Below, one piece after another: positions 1-8,144 of a stretch of 32,509 nt of DNA; position 1 is the first letter of the stretch; the number at the start of each line of letters is the position of its first letter. A program made the translations under genes and the position numbers. Origin of the DNA: Bacteroidota bacterium (GTDB lineage Bacteria > Bacteroidota > Bacteroidia > Bacteroidales > B18-G4); assembly GCA_018831055.1 (NCBI GenBank), contig JAHJRE010000084.1, positions 1 to 32,509 of the forward strand, read 5' to 3'. The notes beneath the pieces were generated by a model. It was not told the DNA's origin. It saw only the letters and a program-made list of their open reading frames with translations, and ran no database searches.

Positions 1-1199
1 GGCAGGAACATGATGCCGAAATCGGTAGTGTTGGGCGGGTCAATATACTTTTCGTGAATGTCGCGTGCCATTTTTTTAATAGTGGTTTCGAGCAGTTTTT
101 GTGCTGCTTCAATCTGATGAATGTCACCGGTATCGTAAGCAGATTGCAGTTGTTCGTAAATGTCGCGTGGGAACTTGGCATCCACCGGGAGCCAGACCAC
201 GTTGCTGAAATCATCTCTTCCCGGCAGTTTAATAGCAAACTCAACGCTTTCCTGGCTGCCGGCTTTGGTTTTTACGTTGGCTTCATATTGCTCCGGCGCC
301 AGAACTTGCTCCAAAAGCATGGCCAGTTGTACTTCCCCAATTCCTCCCCTCATTTTAACATTGCTCAGCACACGCTTCAGTCCTCCTACATCCTGAGCCA
401 ACGTTTGCATCTCTCCCAGTCCTTTCTGCACACTCTCCAGTTGTTTGCTGACAATATCGAACGACTGCCCAAGCCGTTCGCTAAGGGTTTTTTGAAGTTT
501 CTCGTCAACGGTCTGGCGCATTTCCTCCAGCCGTTTTTCCGTACTCTCTATCAGTTTGTTTTGTTTTTCCTCAAGATGTGTAAATTTCTCCCGCTGTAAA
601 TTGTTGAACGATTCAACATTTTTCTCAAAGGTATCCTGGAAATCCTTAAATGTCTTTGTAATGGATTCACGCATCTGCTTACTGTCTTCTTTGGCCTGCA
701 GATTTATTTTGTCGAGTTGGTCAACAGTCTTAAAAGTAAGGGTTGTCAGTTCATTTTTCAGGTCATTGAATTTGTTTTTCTGTTCCTCAGAAAACTCTTT
801 AAGGTTTTTGGTAAGTGATTCACGGTTAGCATTATTGTTTTCATCAGCTTTGTCGATCAGGCGTGTAATCCTTTCTTCCAGGGTTTTGTTTATTTTTTCG
901 AGGCTTTGCTGGTTCTTTTCCGATATTTCCCGGAAAGTATCTGCCATTTCCTTACGAAATTCACGCAGGGTATTGTTTAGTTCTGTCCGGTTTTCTTTGG
1001 CAATGGCAGCGCTTTCTTCCCGGTTGAGCTTAAATTCTTCCTTCTGACGGGTTTCAAAGTTTTGTACGCTCTTGTTGAGTTCTTCCAGCTTTGGTTCCAG
1101 TGCCTGAAGCCCTTTATCTCCATGTTTTTTTCCCAGGAAATATACCATCAGGATATTGAGAATGAGCAGGGCAATGATTATGTATAGGAATATTTCCAT
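1..1199 (-). CDS. rmuC: RmuC-family DNA recombination protein (5' part, cut by window edge)
   Basis: RmuC proteins carry an endonuclease-like fold and limit recombination between inverted repeats; this role is family knowledge. The frame opens with ATG at 1199 on the minus strand and reads without a stop to base 1, giving 399 complete residues. The start encodes a short hydrophobic anchor (MEIFLYIIIALLILNILMVY). A long coiled-coil rich in Glu, Lys, Gln and Asn follows to roughly residue 230. The conserved core comes next, with GGIGEVQLAMLLEQVL, VWLPVDAKFP and the terminal stretch KYIDPPNTTDFGIMFLP, all characteristic of RmuC. The rest of the nuclease domain lies outside the window. The gene points away from the tRNA pair, and bases 1200-1329 hold no other recognisable feature. 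Membrane anchoring is inferred from the N-terminal segment. Confidence 0.93.
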   Translation of the reverse strand, partial: MEIFLYIIIALLILNILMVYFLGKKHGDKGLQALEPKLEELNKSVQNFETRQKEEFKLNREESAAIAKENRTELNNTLREFRKEMADTFREISEKNQQSLEKINKTLEERITRLIDKADENNNANRESLTKNLKEFSEEQKNKFNDLKNELTTLTFKTVDQLDKINLQAKEDSKQMRESITKTFKDFQDTFEKNVESFNNLQREKFTHLEEKQNKLIESTEKRLEEMRQTVDEKLQKTLSERLGQSFDIVSKQLESVQKGLGEMQTLAQDVGGLKRVLSNVKMRGGIGEVQLAMLLEQVLAPEQYEANVKTKAGSQESVEFAIKLPGRDDFSNVVWLPVDAKFPRDIYEQLQSAYDTGDIHQIEAAQKLLETTIKKMARDIHEKYIDPPNTTDFGIMFL

Positions 1200-1329
1200 A
1201 TTACTGAAAATTAATTGATTTTAAATGAGGTATTATACCAGGTTTTATCAGTGAGCAAGGTAATAAAAATCTCCGAGGTGTTTCGCGAATCCTGGATGTC
1301 TTTAAAATCAAAAATCCTTATTAAATTAT

Positions 1330-1358
1330 TTTGCACAACAGAAAATTTTTTATATTTG
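1330..1358 (+). promoter_or_regulatory. Bacteroidetes-type promoter for tRNA-Gly
   Basis: TATATTTG at 1351-1358 matches the phylum's -7 consensus TAnnTTTG exactly. TTTG at 1330-1333 is a plausible -33 element, 17 bp upstream, which is a little shorter than the usual 19-21 bp spacing. The tRNA begins 18 bp after the -7 box. Confidence 0.72.
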
Positions 1359-1376
1359 CACTCCCTTTCCGGGTAT

Positions 1377-1449
<73 letters not shown>

Positions 1450-1455
1450 CAAATT

Positions 1456-1495
1456 AATTCGATATCAACAAGCCAAACGATATCGAATTTTTTTT
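1456..1495 (+). terminator. Hairpin plus T-run after tRNA-Gly
   Basis: AATTCGATATC at 1456-1466 and GATATCGAATT at 1479-1489 form a perfect 11-bp stem with a 12-nt loop. The stem runs directly into eight T residues, as an intrinsic terminator would. The stem is AT-rich, so termination may be incomplete. That matters because tRNA-Leu follows with no obvious promoter of its own. Confidence 0.7.
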
Positions 1496-1500
1496 GCCCC

Positions 1501-1530
1501 CACACTCACACTCACACCCACACTCACACT
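1501..1530 (+). repeat. Hexamer tandem repeat (CACACT)x5 between two tRNAs
   Basis: Five consecutive 6-bp units, four CACACT and one CACACC (third unit), fill the gap between the tRNA-Gly terminator and tRNA-Leu. A CCCCC tract precedes them. No promoter motif is visible inside the repeat. Confidence 0.9.
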
Positions 1531-1536
1531 CATCTC

Positions 1537-1622
1537 GCCCAGGTGGTGGAACTGGTAGACACGTTGGACTTAAAATCCAATGACCAGTGATGGTCGTGCG
1601 GGTTCAAGTCCCGCCCTGGGTA
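1537..1622 (+). tRNA. tRNA-Leu (anticodon UAA)
   Basis: An 86-nt class II tRNA. The acceptor GCCCAGG pairs with CCTGGGT (first pair G-U). The anticodon arm TTGGA-CTTAAAA-TCCAA gives anticodon TAA. The long variable arm GACC-AGTGAT-GGTC is typical of tRNA-Leu. The T arm is GCGGG-TTCAAGT-CCCGC and the discriminator is A. CCA is not encoded. Confidence 0.97.
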
Positions 1623-1639
1623 CAACCAGATAAAAAAAG

Positions 1640-1676
1640 CCTTGTAAGTATATCTCTTACAAGGTTTTATTTTTTT
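1640..1676. terminator. Bidirectional terminator between tRNA-Leu and mutS
   Basis: CCTTGTAAG (1640-1648) pairs perfectly with CTTACAAGG (1656-1664) around a 7-nt loop. It is followed by TTTTATTTTTTT on the plus strand. A run of seven A residues at 1632-1638 becomes a T-run on the minus strand, so the hairpin can also end the convergent mutS transcript (stop codon at 1719). Confidence 0.85.
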
Positions 1677-1718
1677 GCTTCTTTTCATGCCCTCATTGAA
1701 GAACTCAGAGTTGACGGA

Positions 1719-4334
1719 TCACGAATCAAGCAACCTCTTTATTTCATTCAACTTCATTAGTGCTTCCACGGGAGTGAGAGTATTAATATCGGTATTCAGG
1801 ATGTCTTCCTTTATCTGCAGCAACAGCGGATCATCAAGTTGGATAAAGCTGAGTTGAAATTCGTTGTTTGATTTTCCGGTTTTCTTTCCTTTTTTGGTGA
1901 GTTGCTCATTACTGTGGGATTTTTCCAGTTGTTCCAGGATGTCATTTGCCCGGTTAACAACGGTTTTTGGCATGCCGGCCATCCTGGCTACATGAATGCC
2001 GAAGCTATGTTCGCTTCCTCCTCTGGCGAGTTTACGCAGGAAGATGACCTCATTATTTACTTCCCTGATGCTGATATGGTAGTTTTTTATCCTGGAAAAT
2101 GAAGTTGCCATTTCATTCAGTTCGTGATAATGCGTTGCGAACAGAACCTTGGGTTTGAAGAGCGGATGTTCATGCAGGAATTCGGTGATGGCCCAGGCAA
2201 TGGAAATACCATCGTAGGTACTGGTACCCCGTCCGATCTCATCCAGGATGATGAGGCTGCGGTCGGAGACATTGTTCAGGATGCTGGCTGCTTCGTTCAT
2301 TTCCACCATGAATGTCGATTCACCTGATGAAATATTGTCGGAAGCCCCTACGCGGGTGAACACTTTATCGACCAGCCCTATTTTTGCCTTCTCTGCCGGC
2401 ACGAAACAACCCATTTGCGCCATCAGTACGATCAAAGCGGTTTGTCGCAAAAACGCCGATTTCCCTGACATATTGGGGCCGGTCAGTATGATGATTTGTT
2501 GTTTATCATTGTCGAGGAGAACGTCATTCGGTACATAATCTTCTCCCAGTGGCAATTCCTGCTCAATTACAGGATGGCGGCCTTTATGTACATTTATGAT
2601 ATGCGATTCACTTATTTCCGGGCGTGCATATTTATAATTATTGGAAGCTTCTGCAAAAGATCGGAGACAATCAAGGCGTGCAATGATATTGGCATTGAGC
2701 TGGACTGCAGGAATATATTCATTCAGATCGCTCACAAGTTGCTGGAAAAGCTTGATTTCCAGTGCCAGGATCTTTTCTTCGGCAGTCAGGATTTTTTGTT
2801 CGTATTCTTTCAGTTCGTCGGTTATATATCTCTCGGAGTTAACCAGGGTTTGTTTCCGGTGCCATTCCGGGGGAACTTTATCCTTATGGGTATTGGTTAC
2901 CTCCAGGTAATAACCGAACACAGTGTTATATCCGATCTTGAGTGAGGATATTCCGGTGCGTTCTGTTTCGCGCCTTTGTATATTTTCAAGGTAGTCTTTT
3001 CCTGAAAAAGCCAGGTTTCTGAGTTCATCCAGTTCTTCATTTACTCCTTTCCTGATGACTCCTCCTTTTGACGGGATGGCAGGAGGATCTTCTTCAACTT
3101 CCTTTTCAATGCGGTTTCTTGCAGTGAAGCATGGATTTAGTTGTTCCGAAAGTCGTTGAAGCACGGGATGTTGTGCTTCCTGGCATAATGACTTTATTTT
3201 CTCAACCGCATTGAGTGCACGTTTTAGCTGGACAACCTCCCTGGGGTTAACTTTTCCCAGGGCAACGCGGGAAATGATTCTTTCCAGGTCACCGATAAGC
3301 CTGAGTTCGCGTGCGAGGATTTGTGCAGTGTCACCATTATGTATAAAAAAACCAACGGTGTCAAGTCTTTCTTCTATGGGTTGCTTTTCTTTCAGAGGCA
3401 GAACGATCCAGCGTCGAAGCATTCGTCCCCCCATGGGGGTAAGTGTTTGATCAAGAACCTCCAGCAGGGTGCGGGCATTTTCATTAATGGGATGTATCAA
3501 TTCAAGATTGCGGATAGTGAACCGGTCGAGCCAAACGAAACGCTCTTCCTCTATGCGCGAGATGCTTTGGATATGGCCTGTTTTTTCATGGTGCGTTTCT
3601 GCCAGGTAGTGCAGTGCCGCTCCAGCAGCAATAATGGCGTCATTGAGTTCCTCAATCCCAAAACCCTTAAGAGACATGGTCCCGAAATGCCGTGTCAGCA
3701 GTTCATGGGCAAAATCATGCGTAAATACCCAGTCGTCGAACGTATTTGTGTAAAACTTATGCCCGAAAACTTCATTAAAACGCTGCCTTTTGCTTTTTTG
3801 CAGGATAACTTCATTGGGTTTAAAGGTCTGGATCAGCTTGTCGATATATTCATTGGGTCCCTGAGCTACATAAAATTCTCCGGTTGAGATATCCAGGAAA
3901 GAGACCCCTGATACGGATCCGTTCAAATGAAGCCCGGAAAGGAAATTATTTTCTTTTTGCTGGAGAACATTTTCACTGATGGCGACACCCGGGGTGACCA
4001 TTTCCGTTACTCCTCTTTTTACAATAGTTTTTGCCAGCTTAGGATCCTCGAGCTGTTCGCAGATAGCTACCCTCTGACCTGCCTTCACAAGTTTGGGAAG
4101 GTAGGTATCGAGGCTGTGGTGAGGAAATCCGGCGAGCTCGACATAGGAAGCTGCTCCATTGGCCCTTTTGGTCAGGACAATTCCCAGGATTTTCGATGCT
4201 TTTACAGCATCTTCTCCAAATGTTTCATAGAAATCTCCCACCCTGAATAACAGCAATGCGTCCGGGTATCGCGTTTTAATAGCGTTATATTGCTTCATTA
4301 GCGGGGTCTCTGCTATTTTCCTTTCACCGGCCAC
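1719..4334 (-). CDS. mutS: DNA mismatch repair protein MutS
   Basis: MutS recognises mismatches and small loops and recruits MutL. The 871-residue product has the normal family length. The mismatch-reading Phe-X-Glu motif is present as [11 protein letters not shown] (F35, E37). The core and clamp domains contain the usual [12 protein letters not shown] and [15 protein letters not shown] stretches. The ATPase domain has Walker A GPNMSGKS starting at residue 619, Walker B with LDEIGRGTS (D698, E699), and downstream [13 protein letters not shown]-terminal extension with a basic Lys/Gly linker and an acidic helical tail matches the MutS dimerisation region. The start at 4334 gives the expected N-terminus just before the TPLMKQY motif. 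The gene is monocistronic here and shares a short divergent intergenic region (4335-4543) with the methyltransferase gene; no convincing promoter was seen there. Confidence 0.98.
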   Translation of the reverse strand: MAGERKIAETPLMKQYNAIKTRYPDALLLFRVGDFYETFGEDAVKASKILGIVLTKRANGAASYVELAGFPHHSLDTYLPKLVKAGQRVAICEQLEDPKLAKTIVKRGVTEMVTPGVAISENVLQQKENNFLSGLHLNGSVSGVSFLDISTGEFYVAQGPNEYIDKLIQTFKPNEVILQKSKRQRFNEVFGHKFYTNTFDDWVFTHDFAHELLTRHFGTMSLKGFGIEELNDAIIAAGAALHYLAETHHEKTGHIQSISRIEEERFVWLDRFTIRNLELIHPINENARTLLEVLDQTLTPMGGRMLRRWIVLPLKEKQPIEERLDTVGFFIHNGDTAQILARELRLIGDLERIISRVALGKVNPREVVQLKRALNAVEKIKSLCQEAQHPVLQRLSEQLNPCFTARNRIEKEVEEDPPAIPSKGGVIRKGVNEELDELRNLAFSGKDYLENIQRRETERTGISSLKIGYNTVFGYYLEVTNTHKDKVPPEWHRKQTLVNSERYITDELKEYEQKILTAEEKILALEIKLFQQLVSDLNEYIPAVQLNANIIARLDCLRSFAEASNNYKYARPEISESHIINVHKGRHPVIEQELPLGEDYVPNDVLLDNDKQQIIILTGPNMSGKSAFLRQTALIVLMAQMGCFVPAEKAKIGLVDKVFTRVGASDNISSGESTFMVEMNEAASILNNVSDRSLIILDEIGRGTSTYDGISIAWAITEFLHEHPLFKPKVLFATHYHELNEMATSFSRIKNYHISIREVNNEVIFLRKLARGGSEHSFGIHVARMAGMPKTVVNRANDILEQLEKSHSNEQLTKKGKKTGKSNNEFQLSFIQLDDPLLLQIKEDILNTDINTLTPVEALMKLNEIKRLLDS

Positions 4335-4543
4335 CGTAAAACTGGTTTAATAAAACTTTAAATTCCTGCATACCATAATCTATACCTCCCTGCTTTCATA
4401 AAAACCGGGATGCTGTATGAAGAATTTCAAAATACAAGCATGAAGTAAAAACAAAAATACTTTATTTTGCAGGTCAAGCCCGGATTTTAACCGGCAAGTA
4501 TTCAACAAAAACCATGTTTTTTGTTGATAACTCATTCATCGTT

Positions 4544-5089
4544 ATGAGGAAACTGGCTAATAGCGAACTTAACCGTTTATCGTTAGAGGATTACCGTAAC
4601 GCTTCCAAGATGCCGGTCATTATTATACTCGATAATGTCCGAAGTCTGAATAATATTGGTAGTGTTTTCAGGTCAGCGGATGCCTTCCGTGTAGAAGCTA
4701 TCTATTTGTGTGGGATCACCGCCCGTCCCCCGCACCGGGAAATATCCAAAACAGCATTGGGAGCAACAGAATCGGTGAAATGGAAGTATTTTGAAGAAAC
4801 GATCCAGGCAGTTAATGAATTGCAGAAAAACGGATATCGCATCGTTGCCATTGAACAGGCTGATGATAGCATCATGCTGGATAAATGGAATCCTGATCCG
4901 GAGGAAAATATTGCTGTTGTTTTTGGTCATGAGGTTAATGGAGTGCAGGACAATGTTGTGGAGGGGGCAGACTTATGTGTAGAAATACCCCAATTTGGAA
5001 CAAAACATTCTATAAACATTGCCGTCAGTGCCGGGATGGTCATATGGCAGCTTTTTTTGGCATATAGAGATTTTTTGTATGAAAAATAG
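4544..5089 (+). CDS. TrmH/SpoU-family RNA 2'-O-methyltransferase
   Basis: A small SPOUT-fold enzyme that transfers a methyl group from S-adenosylmethionine to a ribose 2'-OH in tRNA or rRNA. The three SpoU motifs are visible: NVRSLNNIGSVFRSADAF, the SAM-loop segment VVFGHEVNGV, and the knot segment IPQFGTKHSINIAVSAGM. An in-frame ATG at 4514 would add ten residues (MFFVDNSFIV). I prefer ATG 4544, since MRKLANSELNRLS looks like the usual family N-terminus and the extra residues do not. About 181 residues is typical of the short, single-domain members such as TrmL or TrmH, but substrate and position cannot be read from sequence. A putative mobile repeat element begins 11 bp after its stop codon. 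Confidence 0.9.
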   Translation: MRKLANSELNRLSLEDYRNASKMPVIIILDNVRSLNNIGSVFRSADAFRVEAIYLCGITARPPHREISKTALGATESVKWKYFEETIQAVNELQKNGYRIVAIEQADDSIMLDKWNPDPEENIAVVFGHEVNGVQDNVVEGADLCVEIPQFGTKHSINIAVSAGMVIWQLFLAYRDFLYEK

Positions 5090-5139
5090 GTTAATGTATT
5101 ATGAGTATCGGGAAAGATTACTATCAAGTTACAGGCGCC

Positions 5140-5244
5140 AGGTTACAGGGTACAGGTTGCAGGTTGCAGGGTGCAGGTTACAGGGTGCAGGTTACAGGGT
5201 GCAGGTTGCAGGGTGTAGGTTTCAGGTTGCAGGGTGCAGGTTGC
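5140..5244 (+). repeat. Heptamer tandem repeat, 15 units of AGG(G/T)T(A/G/T)(C/T)
   Basis: Fifteen uninterrupted 7-bp units starting at 5140. The variants are AGGTTGC, AGGGTGC, AGGTTAC, AGGGTAC, AGGGTGT and AGGTTTC, with variation limited to positions 4, 6 and 7. A degenerate unit AGGTAGT follows. Open frames through this tract give artificial proteins with YRLQVAGCRLQ-like repeats and are not genes. Confidence 0.95.
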
Positions 5245-5277
5245 AGGTAGTTTGGGTGGGAGCTTTGAGTTTTGAGT

Positions 5278-5312
5278 TGTAACCTGAAACCTGAAACCTG
5301 AAACCTGAAACT
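5278..5312 (-). repeat. Inverted heptamer array (TGAAACC units)
   Basis: Five 7-bp units from 5278: TGTAACC, three copies of TGAAACC, then TGAAACT. The complement is (AGGTTTC)n, a variant that also occurs once in the forward array at 5217. The two arrays therefore face each other and could pair into a long imperfect hairpin. Two copies of TTTGAGT (5264-5277) lie in the spacer. Confidence 0.92.
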
Positions 5313-5513
5313 TTGCTTCCATGTTTCCCGATACTCATTTAATGTAATAAGCATTGAAACAATAAAAGTTATTTTCACGTATGAACATTGATCATTAAAA
5401 TATTGTTAAATAAACCGGGCAATAGATATGTTTCCGGGGTGTTTTTTTATATTTTTGCAGGATTATTAAACAAAAAAAAAGCATCCGTTATTTTCTATTT
5501 TGATTTTATATCG

Positions 5514-5521
5514 TATATTTG
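5514..5521 (+). promoter_or_regulatory. -7 promoter box for the OmpA-type gene
   Basis: TATATTTG is an exact TAnnTTTG match 50 bp before the ATG at 5572. No good -33 TTTG is found at the normal distance. A second -7-like sequence, TATTTTTG, lies at 5450-5457. The rest of 5339-5513 is AT-rich with nothing else recognised. Confidence 0.55.
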
Positions 5522-5571
5522 TGATATAGAGGATAATTGCTACATTTTCAAATAATTAAAAATTAAGAATT

Positions 5572-8070
5572 ATGAAAAAGAATTACAGTGCTGCCTTGAA
5601 GTTCCTGGCTATCATTCTTTTTGGTGTTCTGCCCATTCTAATGATGGGACAGGAAGCCGGAGATAAAGCCTCGAAAAAATCTACCTCTTTTTCCCGTTAC
5701 TGGTTTGCTAATATCAACGCGGGAATAAGTCTTGCCCACACTGATGTTTCAAATAATCTGGTGCTCCCTCCAACAGAAACCTGGCGGATGGGCTTTGGTG
5801 CCAATGCCGGATGGCAATTTCTGCCATTTTTGGGTGCTCGTGCACAGGTATCCGGTGGTTGGTTGAATGGTGAAAAATCAAAAATGGCTGAGCATAATTA
5901 CAGAGATGTATACTTCGATGCCGATTATTTTGATTATCACCTGGCCGGAACAATCAGTTTTACCAATATGTTATTTGGATATAAGGAAAGACTTATCAAT
6001 TTTTATGGTATCGTCGGATTTGGTCAGATACAGTTCAAAACGAAACTTAAGGATTCTGAAACCGGTTTCCTTTATGCAAAAAACGGATATAGCGGAGATG
6101 TTATCGGACCAAGCGGAAAAGGAGATAAATCAGGCTTTTTCAACAGAACAATGGTTTGGTCTGTTCCCGCAGGTATAGGATTTGCTATCCGTGCTTCCGA
6201 AAAAGTGGATATCACCCTGGAAAGCCAATGGAAATGGACAGATACTGAGCGCCTTGACGGAGTCATCGTAAAACGCGATTATCCTGTTAAAAACGATATG
6301 TACAGCTATACCAGCCTTGGTATTACATACAAATTCGGTTTTTCCGGTGGTTTAAAGAAAATGGAAAAGGATTTCGAACTGGTTACGCTTAAAGCTACTC
6401 CGGATCCTGTGGAAGCTATCGGCGATTCCGTTGAAATTACATTTTCCGGTACGGTTCCTCCCAAGTATTTCGATAAGAAATCCGCAATGTACCTTGTCCC
6501 AGTCCTTACCTGGCCAGGCGGCGAAGCTGTATATGATCCAATCACTCTGAAAGGTGAAGATGTTATAGGTGAAGGACAGATGATCAATTACAAGAATGGC
6601 GGCTCATTCAGCTACAAAACAACAGTTCCCTATGAACCTGGTATGAACGCTTCCGACCTTGTGGTTGTTCCCGTGATCTATCAGGTTAAGGAGAAGACAT
6701 ATGCCAACAAAGATGAGATCAAGGAACAGGCAAAGTTTGTTGAACTGCCGGCCCGCAAACTTGCTGATGGTGTTATTTACACCTCCCGTATGATCATGAA
6801 TGATCAGCTAACCATTGCTGGTGCTCATGGCTATCAGAAAGAGGTCATTGTTACCAAAAAGGCTATGATATACTTCTTTGTTAACCGCTTTGATCTAAAT
6901 TGGAGAGCTCCTCTGAACAAGCTTGACGAGAACAAGAGCAAACTGACCGAGATATCTGAGTTTATCGCCGGTGGATGGAAAATCCGCGACATTCAGATCG
7001 ATGGTTGGGCATCTCCCGAAGGTGAAGAGACATTTAACAACGACCTCTCTGAAAAGCGTACAAATACTACGTACAATTACATGATTGCCGAGATTAAAAA
7101 GATTGCCAAGAAAAAAGATTCAAGGGTAGCTATCAAAGACCCAAAGACAGAGATCACATTTAATCTTAAATGGCATGGTCCGGACTGGGAAGGCTTCCTG
7201 GCCAATGTTCAGCAATCGAATGTTAAAGACAAAAATGCCATCCTGAATGTTATCCGTAGCGCTGCTCCGAGCAAACGCGAAGAGGAGATCCGCAACATGA
7301 TCCTGATCTATCCTGAGATAGAAGAAAATATGCTGCCTCCATTGCGTCGTACCGTTATTGCAGTTAACTGCTACGAACCGAAACGTCCGGATGAGCAGAT
7401 CAAGGCTTATGCAATGCAATATCCTGATTCCCTTAAAGTGGAAGAATTGTTGTATGCTGCAACTATGTACGATGATAACGAAAGTAAGCTGAAGATTTAC
7501 AAGACTACTTTCTCCATTTATCCGAATTGCTGGACCGCCTATAACAATGCCGGTGATGCTGAACTGGCAATGGGTAACGTAGCCGGTGCTGAATCAATGT
7601 TCCGCAATGCCGACAGCAAATCCCCGAATAACGGAATTGTTAAGAACAATCTCGGAGTTATTGAATGCCATAAAGGAAACTATGAAAGTGCTGAGTCATA
7701 CTTCAAGAATGCACAGCAATTGGGTGAGAATGTTAATTATAACCTCGGAACCCTTGAGATCCTGCATGGTAACTTCAGCAAAGCATTACAACTTTTCGGA
7801 AGCACAAAGTGCAAGTACAATGTCGGACTGGCCCAGCTCATGAGTGGCAATACCAGTGCAGCAGAAAGTACACTGAAATGTGCTCCGCAACATCCTGAAA
7901 CATATTATCTGCTCGCTATCGTTGGTTCACGCACCGACAATACCAGCCTGATGTATGAATATCTTGGCAAAGCAATCAGTGGGGATCCTCAACTGGCTGC
8001 CCGTGCAAAAGACGACCGCGAATTCATTAAGTATTTTAATGCTCCTGAATTCCAAGCTATTGTGCAATAA
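5572..8070 (+). CDS. Outer-membrane beta-barrel protein with OmpA-like domain and C-terminal TPRs
   Basis: An 832-residue envelope protein in three parts. A signal peptide (about residues 1-26, MKKNYSAALKFLAIILFGVL then PILMMG) is followed by alternating amphipathic strands up to about residue 260 (RYWFANINAGISL to YTSLGITYKFGF), consistent with an eight-strand-type barrel. A beta-rich middle region (about 265-415) leads into an OmpA/MotB-like segment whose GWASPEGEE motif lies at 478-486, followed by NNDLSEKRTNTTYNYM. This segment is expected to bind peptidoglycan. Residues of about 640-820 form tetratricopeptide repeats (AYNNAGDAELAMGNVAGAES, then NNLGVIECHKGNYESAESYF). Similar barrel/OmpA/TPR proteins are common in Bacteroidetes, but their specific role is not known to me. 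A strong terminator follows, so the gene is probably transcribed alone and may be abundant. Confidence 0.85.
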   Translation: MKKNYSAALKFLAIILFGVLPILMMGQEAGDKASKKSTSFSRYWFANINAGISLAHTDVSNNLVLPPTETWRMGFGANAGWQFLPFLGARAQVSGGWLNGEKSKMAEHNYRDVYFDADYFDYHLAGTISFTNMLFGYKERLINFYGIVGFGQIQFKTKLKDSETGFLYAKNGYSGDVIGPSGKGDKSGFFNRTMVWSVPAGIGFAIRASEKVDITLESQWKWTDTERLDGVIVKRDYPVKNDMYSYTSLGITYKFGFSGGLKKMEKDFELVTLKATPDPVEAIGDSVEITFSGTVPPKYFDKKSAMYLVPVLTWPGGEAVYDPITLKGEDVIGEGQMINYKNGGSFSYKTTVPYEPGMNASDLVVVPVIYQVKEKTYANKDEIKEQAKFVELPARKLADGVIYTSRMIMNDQLTIAGAHGYQKEVIVTKKAMIYFFVNRFDLNWRAPLNKLDENKSKLTEISEFIAGGWKIRDIQIDGWASPEGEETFNNDLSEKRTNTTYNYMIAEIKKIAKKKDSRVAIKDPKTEITFNLKWHGPDWEGFLANVQQSNVKDKNAILNVIRSAAPSKREEEIRNMILIYPEIEENMLPPLRRTVIAVNCYEPKRPDEQIKAYAMQYPDSLKVEELLYAATMYDDNESKLKIYKTTFSIYPNCWTAYNNAGDAELAMGNVAGAESMFRNADSKSPNNGIVKNNLGVIECHKGNYESAESYFKNAQQLGENVNYNLGTLEILHGNFSKALQLFGSTKCKYNVGLAQLMSGNTSAAESTLKCAPQHPETYYLLAIVGSRTDNTSLMYEYLGKAISGDPQLAARAKDDREFIKYFNAPEFQAIVQ

Positions 8071-8093
8071 TTTATCTTATCATAATTCTTAAA

Positions 8094-8127
8094 AGAGAGG
8101 CTGCCGTTTGGTAGCCTCTCTTTTTTT
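8094..8127 (+). terminator. Intrinsic terminator after the OmpA-type gene
   Basis: AGAGAGGCTGCC (8094-8105), loop GTTT, then GGTAGCCTCTCT (8110-8121), a 12-bp stem with one G-T pair, followed by a T-run to 8127. It lies between two convergent genes. Confidence 0.93.
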
Positions 8128-8144
8128 ACAGAATAGATAAATAT

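Larger units (their letters stand above)
5101..5338. mobile_element. MITE-like element: 15-bp TIRs, ~10-bp flanking direct repeat, heptamer-repeat interior
   Basis: ATGAGTATCGGGAAA at 5101-5115 is repeated exactly inverted at 5324-5338. The bases just outside are TTAATGTATT (5091-5100) and TTAATGTAAT (5339-5348). They are direct repeats matching at 9 of 10 positions, as expected for a target-site duplication. The interior has no plausible gene. It consists of 7-bp tandem repeats in one orientation (5140-5244), a short spacer, then four-plus copies of a related heptamer in the opposite orientation (5278-5312). The structure fits a small non-autonomous transposable element or a recombination-prone repeat cassette. 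No transposase gene lies in the window. The terminal and flanking repeats are seen directly; mobility is inferred. Confidence 0.6.

Noticed and set aside
556-1047. A 163-residue Ser/Leu/Arg-rich plus-strand frame
   Set aside because: It lies wholly antisense to the rmuC coiled coil, whose codon pattern and conserved motifs are clearly real.
4335-4543. A promoter in the mutS/methyltransferase divergent region (TATTTTG on either strand)
   Set aside because: Both candidates are one base short of TAnnTTTG and have no -33 partner.
5101-5338. A CRISPR array
   Set aside because: Units are 7 bp and contiguous, with no spacers of 25-40 bp and no cas genes nearby.
5019-5378. Open frames on both strands across the heptamer repeats, with YRLQVAGCRLQ-like products
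   Set aside because: The proteins simply translate the 7-bp repeats, overlap the end of the methyltransferase gene, and show no family features.
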